This document shows positions 34,101 to 44,074 of a stretch of 64,000 bases of DNA, piece by piece. Made by a program: the position numbers and the translations under genes. Below the pieces are notes generated by a model. It did not search any database. It was not told the origin of the DNA and was given only the letters and a program-made list of their open reading frames with translations. The stretch lies in NCBI GenBank assembly GCA_023078685.1, contig JALGAS010000002.1, positions 6,572,001-6,636,000 of the forward strand, given 5' to 3'. Within the stretch, counting starts at the first letter, position 1, and each line of letters begins with the position of its first letter. Origin of the DNA: Neopestalotiopsis rosae (taxonomy: Eukaryota > Ascomycota > Sordariomycetes > Amphisphaeriales > Sporocadaceae).

Positions 34101-34597
34101 CGACGCTGCCCGCCATGCGCGGCGGCGGGTTCAGTCCCGGCAAGAGGACTAGCGGCACGCGGAATTATCTGGCGGTGGGGAGTCCTCCCAAGAGACGGAG
34201 TGTACAGCAGCAACAACAGCGGCCGATGAGCCAGTTTGGAAATATCACTGCTACTAGGGAGGCAGCAACGGCGGCAGAGGCCCCGCGCGGTTCGGGTCTG
34301 GCGCGGTCGGGTGCGCGGTCACGGAGGGGAACCATGTCGAGCGGTGGCGGTAATGTGACTGATCGATTGCCAGAGTTGAGCAAGACGGGCGGCGTACTGC
34401 GCGAGGGCAGCGGAGGGAATCTTGGTGGACGCGAGGGCGGAAAGATTATGGACAAGGAGAGACTGCATGTTATCTCAGCAGGGGTGGCTGCGGGGACGAG
34501 TTCCGAGAGTCTTGGTTTGTATGATGACAAGGGATTTCTGAGGAGCTCACCCAGGGCAGAGGGTAGGAGAGAATCTGGAACTAGAGATTGTTTGTAA
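31121..34597 (+). CDS. Unknown single-pass membrane protein with long disordered tail, 1,158 aa
   Basis: Single exon. I do not recognise a family. One hydrophobic segment lies near residues 27-51 (AIIGIALGGSFVLFLALSHLFIV), followed by GRRRDRQR, which suggests a cytosolic C-terminus (type III/Ib). There is no cleavable signal. The remaining ~1,100 residues are low-complexity, Ser/Pro/Arg/Gln-rich and probably disordered, with possible phosphorylation patches (KRPLSDSTVFGSPTLPH, RRRSSWIDE), an acidic run (DDDDSSHDDEEDAAS, ~700) and short poly-Gln runs. Fungal proteins of this shape often sit in the plasma membrane or vacuole and are regulated by kinases, but that is only analogy. The start at 31121 gives the TM segment at the usual distance. 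The long open frame and consistent codon use support a real gene. Confidence 0.75.
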   Translation: MPSVQQVTSRVRRDDAASSHAAILSRPAIIGIALGGSFVLFLALSHLFIVLGRRRDRQRLAALQDHAHAVRSPVAHLGHQPDPHHRAWLSSPFVDPYDSDIPVGGAGGKNRLRKKTVLLSEYVAAVGSDRDMTDRSTNWTSHQGIALPVLPPVFSRQQSYDLNPFLSSGPELFNDGCSSTRGRDDDFERVENQRMEKQRGREMYQMRRRSSWIDEDALHGPKVSPQKKQKKIKEENGNRMSKGGKGKMSWLLAGSLTRRLSLKRPLSDSTVFGSPTLPHMEQPRVAVGLGAAAEDRGRSRQRRPASISHADAGATTPPGLNSQDSPLKPGQHNTVRIAIPSAISAPILPVPKPPAAMINNPRHRNSVGLDAAQLLASNAKVSNGQQQRPSLPKHSATDSELSEILRMTTERLQDGKRSSRRQTMLIRSKTGDLESVYHEHSNMNLLTVDSRTSSPTKSQKSAPAVMCAELEANEVSPTKPQNNPPELQQVATPSRRSQQHHLHQQHSRQLSQMSLASEADSMITMRAMSQPDEHTTALSSPNRNVKIAAEPLPRREDTPLRQQQQQPTRPYSAASSNSSALSTLYSEDEGATTAGPGLQYNAKRGTLGQVTFLPPPRPLIIAKSDDTDKRRSTVTGSGGLVKAWLPRETSLHFTIYAMDEEPDDPFTTTKTTPDPVRLSQVFTPLPPSSSFNNELDDDDSSHDDEEDAASSFKGWPSEMLTQHPTVRVTRPSSNKEKSTPTPSPKNNRIRPPTIVLPPPTIEQQQQQGALRPMTSSPTLGAGLPHGRPSPVLSEGGLSSVYESYASSEGGGASLNYSTATLSTVPTNESWRSQGGEGILSGQPILGRVEDTLSTSRLAPEAKPTRPHAESLISVDSVYSQDQDQQERNSGSRQQGLGLGLRLGLRGDLPEKQPGTRLQRNQNNRDQGNDDEDDTVPALATTGAPTVNPQRTSYVLAHTVAELRRMNSTVSAASGASSVATTTSTFTEGVGTGSPTLPAMRGGGFSPGKRTSGTRNYLAVGSPPKRRSVQQQQQRPMSQFGNITATREAATAAEAPRGSGLARSGARSRRGTMSSGGGNVTDRLPELSKTGGVLREGSGGNLGGREGGKIMDKERLHVISAGVAAGTSSESLGLYDDKGFLRSSPRAEGRRESGTRDCL

Positions 34598-34887
34598 CGG
34601 TGCTATTAGAGTATGTAAGTAACGCGCAAGTGGATTGGATTTGGTAAATTTCGTATTCGTTTCTATTGTTTAAATGTATACCTAGATTAGTACTGTAGTT
34701 CTCTTTAGGCCTAGGTGTGGATGCCATGGATTCAAATATGAAAGCTGTATGATTCTTTTCGCATTATCTCAATATCACAAGCTCTGATGTGCAAGCCGCG
34801 AATGATGAGGGGGTATTATCAGAACCTTTTTAGGGCTATCATTACAATCGTCAAACGTAGGCGTGGCCCACGCTCTTCAGTCTTTCA

Positions 34888-37691
34888 CTAGTTGTCCTGA
34901 GGTCGTGCTGGCTGTGCGCCAATTAGCCAGCCCACGCCAGATGCCAGCGTTCCTACGGCTGCTTCTCTGAGCTGATCCCTCTTTCTGACCCGATTGCTGT
35001 CATCCTCTTCAGGGGCATGCTCTGCTCCATGCTGCTCACTGCGTTGCAGGCTTGAAAGTGCAGGGAGGTTGCGCTGTGCGCGAGCCATGGTGGCTCTTGA
35101 GAGATCGAACAACGACATTGGTGCTTCCTCCTGTTGTCTTGTTGATCTTGTGGTGTTATGTCTGACCACGCCGGCTGGTACTGTGCTACTAAAAGCACCC
35201 GGCATAGCTTGAACATCCCCTTGGTCATCCCAGGCGGACTCTTGTTGTTCTTCGGCCTTGACAGCGGCATCCAGCTCCTCCTCACATCGGCGAAATACGT
35301 TGAGAATCTCTTGTAGTGTGTCTGCAGGCGCGATACGTAATGCTGTCGAGAGGCATTCTATCCGCTGTTCCAAGTGGCGGATATCGAGATTGCCACTCGA
35401 GGTACCAATGTGGGTAGGACGGACAGTACGCGCTGTGCGGCGGTACTTACCAGCCTGCAGAGCGGCCTTCCAGGAGTATTCGTCCGTCGTAGCAGGCGCA
35501 TTTCCCGACGTTGCTAGCCGGTTGACGACATATGAATATGCCGTCTCAAAGTCGTCTTCGGTGAGTGCAGCATCGATGCACATGGATATCACACGTCTCT
35601 CCACCATTGATTGTTGGGTGGGTATATCTTCCACAGGCGTCGAAAGTCTCTCGGACGCCTTTGGTGTCAGTAAACCTGCCTCCACCATGTTGGCGCCAAT
35701 CTCGAGAAATGCTTGCAGTTTGGTGTAGCTTTTGGGGTTCTGTTCCAGCACCTTGCCAATAATAGATACTGGGTCGGAATGAACGCGCAAGACAACGGGA
35801 GTGAACGGCTCTCCTTGCTTAAGAGCTAGACGGTAAGTGCTCAAGCCGTGGGTGGCTTTAAGCAGAGCCTCGATTTTTCTGGCAGAAGCGCCGTTTGGGG
35901 GTAGCGTCTTGGGAAACTCATGGACACTTTGTGACTGTTAGTTGAGTTGCCGATACAAACCCGCGTACAAACTTACATGTCATCACACTTGAGTAATCCA
36001 CCTCGAGTGCGGTTGGGATTTGATGCATTGTCGTAGGCGTTCATGGCTGCTCCAATAATAGTGCTTTCGAGCACCTTTTCTGAGAGGATCTTTTCATAGG
36101 AGTCCTCATATATCGATCTTGCAAGAGAATATCCTGCTTACGGTCAGTACGGTCCGTGATTGTAAGAATGGAAGTATTTGTGCTTACGTCCGCTGGCTAA
36201 GAAGGCTTTGAGACACTCGATTTCCAAGTACTCCTTGCTGATTTGACCAAACACGCCGTGCGTCTTTGTTGGAGACGACGAGGTATCTGCCATCTCCTCG
36301 GCGCCCCAATCGCGTAGCCACAGCAACTCGTTGCGTGCCCTAATCCAGTACTTGTCATCTGCCTTGGCTGCATTGTCGCGCAAAGTACCAATGAATTTCA
36401 ACGCTTCGCTCTTTTGTTCCCTTTCGTCTTGAAGGAAAGCCAGTTCTCCAGCTCTGCGTATACTGCAAGGGGCGCCTGCTTTTGTGAGAATGTAGGCACT
36501 AAGGTTCAGTGCGTGTAGGACCTGTGTAGATAGCTCGTTTGGTGCCGTCAGGATATTAGACTCTTTTAATAAGTCGTTGCGCATGAATGTGGCATTCTTT
36601 GCCGATATAATAGATTCATTGGCAATATCGCTCAGCGGTGATAGAAGGGACGATGCAACTTGAAGAGTGGGTGTTGGATCCTCGCCTAGCAAGTTTGTGA
36701 CCTTGGTAATGATGGTATTGACACCAGAAAGAGCCTCGATTGAAGCCTCTGGGACCAAATACGCTGCTGCCAACGCAGCTCGGGCGTACCTCGATTCCAA
36801 GTATCCTTGCTCTTCGTCTTGGAACCACATGGATCCCAGACCGCCTAGGTCAACATCACTAGGTCCATCCCACTGCTCAACAGCCTTTACTGCAACTTTC
36901 CATGATCTGGCTGCTTGTGTAATTAGCCACTCCAGCATCTGTTCCCACCCGGGACATGATTTTTTCTGTGACTGCTGTCCATCCTCGCCCGTCACGCATT
37001 CTTCGTGTCTCCATCTGGATTCGCTGTAGAGCCATGGGCCGATCAAGCCACGCAGGTCACGGCCAACATTTGAAAGATCCTCGCCAGCGCCAGTCTGGTC
37101 CAGAAGCAAGCTGACAGCCGCCCGATCGCTCAGTTGTTCAAATTCCGACAGGGTCTGTGGGATCGGCGCATCTGGATAGTATTCGTAGTTCCGTCTAAGT
37201 AAAGGTAGAAATGCCGAGATCATCCATGTTCGTATGCTGTTGGAGTGGTCCAAGAATGGCACGACCAGGTTCGGGAGCTTGGTAAGTAAACCTGCTTCCT
37301 CATCTACGCGATGCGCTCGGGCAATTATGAACTGGCTTAAGGGGTCATCTGCTGTCGCCTCCGGGACGTCTGGCGAGTTCAGGGGCAGAAGTCGCAACTT
37401 CCGGACCTTCTTAATGATTTCGGCATCGGTAAAGTCCTCGACGGACGAGATGTCGACTTCTTCAGGGGCTTGAGACTCGAATTCTTCGGATTCCAGTAGC
37501 TGCAGGAGTGGAAAATATTGGTCGGCTTCGGTAGTTTCGGGGAGACAGGTCAGCAGTATGCGCAGCAGGAGCTCCTTTTGCAACACCTTGTCATATCGCA
37601 GGGCTAGGGCCGTCAAGCTGTCAATGTCGGATTTGGTAGCAAAGTTGGCAGCTAGAAGCACAACCTTTGGCGGCGACAAGATGGATGACAT
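34888..37691 (-). CDS. SEC39: Sec39-domain protein, Dsl1 tethering complex subunit
   Basis: Exons (minus strand) 36188-37691, 35977-36133 and 34888-35926 give 899 aa. The mostly helical protein begins MSSILSPPKVVLLAANFATK. Conserved Sec39 phrases include KLRLLPL near 110-120, FIIARAHRVDEEAG and, in the second exon, NAYDNASNPNRTRGG, which is typical of the family. Sec39 is part of the ER Dsl1 complex that tethers COPI vesicles returning from the Golgi (NAG in animals); it acts at the ER membrane without being an integral protein. The ATG at 37691 was chosen; the frame is open a little further but has no ATG there. Introns are 50-54 bases with GTAAG donors. The C-terminal ~150 residues are rich in Gln, Glu and Arg and probably flexible. 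It shares a divergent promoter with the complex I subunit gene. Confidence 0.9.
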
Positions 37692-38034
37692 GTTGGAGGG
37701 TCTGCGCACATCTTCTGCCCACTCCAAATGTTATGTATGTCTTTTGCGACTCAATAGAGTCTTAAAATCACAAGAGTTCACGAGCCGGCCTCTATTACTT
37801 ACACGTCGACGTCAATTGGGGGACTGGAAGCTCCGTGCGCCACAACAGGGATGTCAACAGTGGCCCAAGCTCCACTTTTCCAGCCACAATAGCCCCAATT
37901 GTCCATTGAACTTGGGCCAGCTCCGTGATCCCGTCGCAACGTCAAGCGTCCATCTCGAGAAGCGAACAGTCTTTGGGGCGCTCAATTGATTCTTGCACAA
38001 CGCCAGCACCGCTGTTCACGCTTCATTATTCACA
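37692..38034. promoter_or_regulatory. Divergent promoter, SEC39 / NDUFS5-like
   Basis: 343 bases separate the two start codons, so this stretch must drive both genes. It contains CAATTGGGGG and CCCCAATTG, i.e. ATTGG (inverted CCAAT) sequences usable by a CCAAT-binding complex. No TATA box was seen. Confidence 0.55.
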
Positions 38035-38474
38035 ATGGCTTCCGGCTACGGTCTGCATGGAGGTAAAAGACACTCTTCCGCCCCACTGTCAGTTGGCTCC
38101 GTTTACTGACCTCATCGCGATCTACAGGCCCCGGCCGATGCTTTCCCTTCTGGCAGGAAGTTCTGACTTGCTACGTCGTCAACACATCTGCCGAGGATGA
38201 CTCGGGAAAGAAGAAGTGCGCTCCTATCCTGGAGGATTACTACGAGTGCCTGCACCACAAGAAGGAGGTCAGAATGTCCGGCGGCCCATCGAGTTGAAGA
38301 GGGAAAGCTAATCAGACGGGTTCACTACAGGCTGCCAGAACAAGAGCACTGCAATCTGCTTTCCGGAAAGCCGAGTCCTCTGCAGGACGCGAAAGCGCAC
38401 CGACTGCAGGTCAAATAAGGAATCTGGGACTGTTAGACAAGGACGACGACACGAAGAAGGTTCTCGAGAAATGA
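38035..38474 (+). CDS. Complex I CX9C subunit, NDUFS5 (15-kDa) type
   Basis: Exons 38035-38062, 38128-38267 and 38331-38474 give 103 aa. The second intron has a GTCAGA donor. The protein has a twin CX9C motif (Cys14/Cys24 in CFPFWQEVLTC and Cys40/Cys50 in CAPILEDYYEC), a signature of small proteins oxidised by Mia40 in the intermembrane space. The start MASGYGLHGGPGRCFPFW and the HHKKEAARTRALQSAFRKAE helix match the NDUFS5/NIPM accessory subunit of NADH:ubiquinone oxidoreductase. It has no cleavable presequence, as expected for this class. Its presence agrees with a filamentous fungus, since budding yeast lacks complex I. The gene is too fragmented by introns to appear as one long frame. Confidence 0.9.
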
Positions 38475-39292
38475 TTGAGTTGGGACGGCATGGGAAACAC
38501 CGCTTTCGACCTCTTGCCCAACGTGTACATATGAGGTATCGAGTGTTAGAAGGGAATAGAGTCATTGTGCAAGAACATTGAGCAAGGCCGCAATGAGCTG
38601 GGGTGTGAGTGTCCTCATGTTCGGGCATCAACATGGTGTGGAGAACATGATCATTTGGCGCCAGCAACCCAATTGCTTCTGTATCGTTTCTTCAGCATTT
38701 GCAAATGCCGAAATGATCCTCGCAAAAATCAGATGGATAAACAAGCGAATATGATCAGGGGTTTCCAATGAACAGCCCAATGTTCTATCTTGGGTGACTG
38801 GGTCAAATTAACGCTGCACAGGAAATGAAATTTAAACGTACAAGGCTCCAAGCAGAGCAAATAATGCAGTTCACGAATATTGTTTTCCTCTTTTCCATAC
38901 TGGACATGCGAAAATTTGGTAGCGATAAATATGTTGTCACGTTTTGGTGGGTAAGCAGTGATTATTCCAATGGGATACTCAACCTTCTGCAGATGAACAT
39001 TTCGGAAGGCGCAATGCATGTGGTCTTTCACCAACAACACGGCAAAACTCGAACACCCTGATGCTTTCGGGCTTGTGCCTCTTCCAACCAACTGAAGCTC
39101 GTTGCGCCGAAGGCCTTATCACGCCTTGGTCCTCGTTTGTTCAATTAGATGTCCAAGGAGCATACAACTCAAATATTCTTTGCGACGCTCCTTTCGGCAC
39201 AGAATTACACGACGCAGCACCTCAGCAATTGGCAAAAGGCCCGCTGTTTGATTTCCTCGGAAGTCCGCATCAGTCTTCTTTAGCTATTCATA
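38475..39292. other. Intergenic, NDUFS5-like 3' side and next promoter
   Basis: 818 bases with short frames only. I see no RNA gene or repeat. The last part should hold the promoter of the unknown gene at 39293. Confidence 0.4.
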
Positions 39293-41284
39293 ATGCCAAT
39301 TTTTCGGGGCATCGACATCTCCGTCGTTGCCAGCACCGATGCAAAGAGCCTGCCCGAATACCCTCACCCCGATGGCTCCTCGGTCCGTCTTCTATCGCCA
39401 GACCCTGGAAATAGAAGCCCAAAACCAGCAGATTCTTCGATCATCTCAGATGGAGATCCGGCACGACAGAAAAAGACCAACCCACGCATTTCAGTCTACG
39501 TCCCATCGATGCCGGGTACGTCCTTTTCCAACACTACAGTTCACCTCTTTTGCGCAGATTTGCTAAACTGTCAATTTAGGTGACCAGTTCTGGTTGAAAT
39601 ACAGTATCCTCCGAACCCCGCCTCCGGCAACTCACCTTTACTTCAAAATGTTCATGAATGGAGCGCTCATCACGTCATGGGGCATTCTGAGTGATATTGA
39701 AAAGAAGGACGAACCTCATCAGCCAATCGGTGGCACTGTGGTCAGAGCTTTGTACGAGCCAGGAGAAAGATGGACCAACACCAGCCTGGATACCGAAGGG
39801 CGCACAATCGGTATAGAGACAAGATACTTCTTCTTCATGCCAGCTCTGGACACACAATCTGCTGCTGAGGATGGTGGTATGATTGAGGTCCAAGTTTTCC
39901 GCTCCAGGGGTCGCAGGCGACGTGCTCCTAAGATGACCGGATTTCGCAACCAGGAAAAATACGGTATCGCGTAAGATATCCTCTGTTCCTTTCTTGTACG
40001 CCACCTATTGACAATGATAGATCACCGAGTGGAGGACTTGTCGAGAATCCTCAAGACGCCAACTTCTATGACTGGCTTCTTATTGACCCAAAAGACGCCC
40101 CGTTCGCTTCTTTCCGCTTTCACTACAGATCGATGAAGTATATGCTGCAATTGAACCTCATTCCGCAATCCGAGTCAAAATTTCTTCTACCTAGAATCGA
40201 CTCAGGCTGCTCTACAGGACGTGAATCACCTATTGGCGAGAATGGACAACCTGCAGGAAACGCGTCGACGACCGCTGATTTCGTATTTCAAAGTGAGACC
40301 TGCGCTACCTCGATCATCGATGGTTCAATAGCTGAATACTCGAACTTGGATGGGAAAGCAATGAAGCTGTTTGCCGAGGACGACTCTTAGGGAGGTCATC
40401 CAGAGCTCGCGGAAGTTATTCCAACCAAAGAAGATGGTCAACAGCCCAGCAAAACTCCCGAGGTCTCAACAGGTGAAGATATCTACAATCGACCGCTTCC
40501 GGAGCCTCCCAAAACGAGATCACGACATACCTCTCAGTCATCAGTTCATTCTACTTGTCCATCACTCACGCCCTCTGTCGCCAATTACGTCGACAATGGA
40601 AACCTGCTAGATGATGATATACGAGTTGGAACGGCACGTACCGTTCTTAGTTCTATTCCCTCTATGGTTGAGCTACCACAGAGGAAGCTAGAAACGGGAG
40701 TCGACATCTCCTTCTCCGACTACGAGCGTTCTTCGCCCTCTTCTATGGCTTCTTCTTCCTCGCAAGATCTCCCGTCGCCGGAGAGATATCTATCGACGAC
40801 CGGCAGCGTTCTCGAGCATCAAATCGCACAGTTTACGAGCCCGCTGGTTCGGCATTCCTCGAACCGCATGCGACCTCGGGTGCCTATTTCCGTGTCGGAA
40901 AGCACTCTCCTCGGAGAGCATATTGCATCACCACTTGCACCTACCAACTTGAGCGAGTCAGAATGGATGGGGCGTAGTCCTTCGCCAGCACACCGAAGGT
41001 CTTCAAGCAGACTTTGGAGTCCTACACTGGGAAGGAAGATCGTGCGATTGGCAATAAGAAAAGACAAGAAAAGTTGCCGACATAGCGACCTGGGGTTGTA
41101 CTCATCCAACGAATCACTTGGAGATCGCGCAGATGACAAGGATACAGATGCAGCCACCCAGACCGTGAGTATAGTTGAACAAGACGTATCTGACGATGCT
41201 ACCACCCCCCGGGGCGTTACTTTCCCAGCGGAGTGTCAGGAGTCTTTGACCTCGGATGCTCATGCTGGACGATCCACGGATTAG
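39293..41284 (+). CDS. Conserved unknown fungal protein with an in-frame TAG (two models)
   Basis: Exons 39293-39515 (GTACGT donor), 39580-39970 (GTAAGA donor) and from 40021. The conserved part looks like a globular beta-rich domain seen in many Pezizomycotina (from memory, uncharacterised): GIDISVVASTD, PEYPHPDGSSVRLL, NPRISVYVPSMPGDQFWLKY, LYFKMFMNGALITSWG, GIETRYFFFMPAL and SPSGGLVENPQDANFYDWLL. Read straight on, exon 3 meets TAG at 40388-40390, giving 327 aa. The same frame then stays open for 297 more codons to 41284, encoding a Ser/Pro-rich tail (EVIPTKEDGQQPSKTPEV, YNRPLPEPPKTRSRH, DYERSSPSSMASSSSQ). Removing a candidate intron at 40293-40403 (GTGAGA ... CAG, 111 bases) skips the TAG and keeps frame, for a 588-aa product. 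A recent nonsense mutation (for example TGG to TAG) is the other simple explanation. Confidence 0.65.
40293..40403 (+). other. Candidate 3n intron containing the in-frame TAG
   Basis: Donor GTGAGA, acceptor CATCCAG, 111 bases. The join restores a Lys codon (A+AG) and the downstream frame. Against it: no good CTAAC branch site near the acceptor, a weak pyrimidine tract, and the contents translate as plausible coding sequence. It could be spliced, partly retained, or not an intron at all. Confidence 0.35.
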
Positions 41285-42035
41285 AATACTTGGGAGTACT
41301 GCAGAGAACCTGCTGGTCTGCAATATGATTTGCACGAGAGGCCTGTCGGCAACTGGATCTAGAAATCACGCTGCGTTGTTAGTGTGGAAGCTAGCGTCAT
41401 CATTTTGGCCGTGTTTTCGGTATAAGCTACTTGGCGGAAAATGTATCTGAATTCGAAGTGTTTGGTAGCTTTTGGAGGTGGACAGGTATTAATGTCCTCC
41501 TGCGACGGTATGTTGTTGACAATTTCAGAAAAGTAGCATCACGGCTATAAGCGTGGAGATAGTCAGCCTTACTCAACGAGGTATAAGCCATCGGTCTACT
41601 CAAGCAGTATTCTCTTTAATCCACATGGAATAATTACGGTGGTGAATTCTGAGAATACGATGACATGTTGTTCATGTGTCAATTGCCAGCAGTTTATAAG
41701 ATGAAGTATTAAAAAGTCCTCACGCAATCCAGGTATGATGAGGCCAATCACATTCACAAGCCAGTCCACCTGGAATTATCAGAAAGTGATTATGACTATG
41801 GAAGCCAACGACTTTTGGTTTGGGTGCGGACTTATAGCAATAAAGAAACCGGGGAATGTCTAGTTATGGTTTGAGCCTCTGACCCACACGTATGATCTCA
41901 CGCCAGATTTAGCACTCCATCGGCTACCTCATGTACTATTCTCACTTCGACAAACTGTATCATATAAGTATATATTGTGTATATTGATAAAAGCAGCGTT
42001 CAAGGCGACACTATCGCACCCTGCCAAATTTACTG
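41285..42035. other. Intergenic before OXNAD1-like gene
   Basis: 751 bases, AT-rich toward the right (ATATAAGTATATATTGTG near 41963). TATA-like sequences there lie ~70 bases before the next ATG and may act as its promoter. No gene seen. Confidence 0.4.
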
Positions 42036-43197
42036 ATGAGCTTGTCATATGCAGCGAAACGATTTGTGTTTTCCAATTGTCGCCGTCTTTCGTTTAGCAG
42101 AATGGCATCATCGATTCCACCCAAGACAAGCCACCTCGAAAGAACGGCAGCAGAGCCGCGGGATCAGGTGAGTAAAAAAAGGCAATCATATTTACACAGT
42201 GTCCCACTCATTGGCTCGTTTCTAATTTCTTTTGCGACATATTATAGTCTCTCCACACAGTCAAGCTGGGGCGGATTGACGAGGTGAATGAGACGACACG
42301 GCTATTCCGTCTCGAGATCCCCGCATCCGGGCCTGGTATTCGCGCAAGTCTTTCCCTCTCATCTAAAATACATCCTGCAACCAAAATTATATCCAGACGA
42401 TATAACATGATATACTAACACAATTTTCACAAGGTCAGTTCTTGCCTGGTCAGTGGCTAGACGTCTTCTGTCCCGGCATTCCCCGAGCCGGCGGCTTCAC
42501 CATCACATCTCCGCCATCATTGACGGCAACAACAAAATCGCAGCAGCCGGGCTATCTGGAGCTGGCCGTCCAAAAGTCACCGGGTAATCCACCCGCGGCC
42601 TGGCTGTGGCAGGATCCGCCCTCGTCTATCCTAGGCCAGGCCCTCCAGGTCCGCGTCGGCGGGTCGTTTGTATGGCCGCCCCCGACGCTGGCCGCTGACC
42701 AGCTGGGAGCCATTCGCCGCGTTGTCCTCGTCGCGGGCGGCGTGGGAATCAATCCCCTCATGAGCATGCTGAGCGACATTGCCGAGCAGCAGCAGCAGGG
42801 GAGCAAAGATGACGCTGCCGGTATTGAAGTCCGGCTGCTCTACTCGATCAAGAATCCCGGTCCGGAGAGGAGGGATGCTGCGAAATTGTTATTCCTCAAG
42901 CGTATTGCAGAGATATTCGCCAGCGGTCGCGTCAAGGGTGAGCTGCAACTGTATCTCACGGGGGCTCATGGCGATGGCTCGGTAGCGTGGAAGGGAGGAG
43001 AAATATCGTTTCGGGGCAGGAGGATCACCAAAGAAGATTTGCGACAAGCGGTGGGTGAGGATCCATTAGAGAGAAAGAAGACAGTCGCATACGTATGTGG
43101 CGTACCAAACATGACGGATGAGTTTGTCAAGGAGCTGTCGAGTGAGGACGGGCTGGGAATGGGATCCGAGAGGGTATTGTGCGAGAAGTGGTGGTGA
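42036..43197 (+). CDS. OXNAD1-like FAD/NAD(P)-binding oxidoreductase, probably mitochondrial
   Basis: Exons 42036-42167, 42248-42343 and 42439-43197 give 328 aa. The first ~25 residues (MSLSYAAKRFVFSNCRRLSF) are Arg-rich and acid-free, like a mitochondrial presequence. A ferredoxin-reductase-type FAD domain follows (VKLGRIDEVNETTRLFRLEI, then FLPGQWLDVFCPG and GGFTITSPP), and then the NAD(P) domain with VVLVAGGVGINPLMSML (171-187) and the C-terminal YVCGVPNMTDEFV and CEKWW. This layout matches OXNAD1 proteins and similar fungal flavoreductases; electron donor and acceptor are unknown. Intron 2 begins with GCAAGT, the standard GC-AG type, and has a TACTAAC-like branch; only the acceptor GTCAG at 42434-42438 keeps the frame. 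An alternative start at Met23 would drop the presequence. Confidence 0.82.
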
Positions 43198-44074
43198 TCT
43201 TGATTAAGCATACAGCCAACATGCTACTGCAAGTCGCTCGAGTGCTTCAGCAATCGGATGAAATATTATGTATCTATTTTTTTTTTCTTATGACTGTTTT
43301 CATTGTCAACATCATCGGTCAAGCCCTGTCAAGCACTTGAATCACTCGAAAGGAACATGATCAGCTCACAAGCTATTGTCTGAATACAATAGAGATCAAA
43401 GTATCGAGTACACTTTGCAAAAGAAAAGCCGCATCCCATGACCATTTTCGTCTTTTTGCGCGAGCGTTTGCATCACATTATGCCTCGCTTGAAATACCAT
43501 TTATGAGAAGAATTTCAATAACGTATTGGCAAGACGTGCCCGTCAAGGTGTCATAGGTTTAAAAAAGAGCTCTTTTGTTAACCACAAGTCACAAAGGTCC
43601 AATGGCCGAGCGGTAAGCTCTCGAGTGCAGTGGCCACCCAGGTGAAAAGTGAATATCCTATGATCTAACGAGAGGATCTTTGTTAGGGGGCTCAGGTTCG
43701 AATCCAGAGTCATCGCTCTTTTTTGCCTTTTTTCTTCTTTCCTCGTGCACCTCGTCATTCCACTATGTCTCTTCGATGTTTAATAAATGTATTATACACA
43801 ACTATTTCCAACTAAAAAGTCAATATCAAATCTTTGTTACAAAAGAGACTAGGTAGTAATGTAAGACCCTCTCGAGAGCAAGTTCATACAGTCCTCATGA
43901 CCACCGACCCGTGCTGAATCTTCTTGCAACATCGCGCATCCTCGTATCCCGGCTAGGCCTCACTGATTCAAGGGCTCTCTGGGCTCTCGTCATGACTGGC
44001 TTTGGCACACCAAGTCCTTGTACTTCTAAACAAAACACAAATCAAACACTCAGCATATTTTCTCTTCTCCTTGT
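43198..44074. other. Intergenic with a tRNA-like element
   Basis: Besides the Pol III-type element at 43596-43724 (listed separately), the stretch is AT-rich with T-runs (TATTTTTTTTTTCTT near 43274). It holds no ORF worth calling. Confidence 0.45.
43596..43724 (+). ncRNA. tRNA-like Pol III element (A box, B box, T-run), possible Leu/Ser-type pseudogene
   Basis: TGGCCGAGCGG (43603-43613) fits the tRNA A box, and GGTTCGAATCC (43695-43705) is a perfect B box. TTTTTT at 43719-43724 is a Pol III terminator. The middle (~80 bases) contains a CTAAC...GTTAG hairpin. However, the 5' end (GGTCCAA) does not pair with the 3' end to form a 7-bp acceptor stem, the D stem is broken, and the T stem has an A-A mismatch. 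It looks like a degenerate tRNA or a tRNA-derived transcript rather than a working tRNA. Confidence 0.4.
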
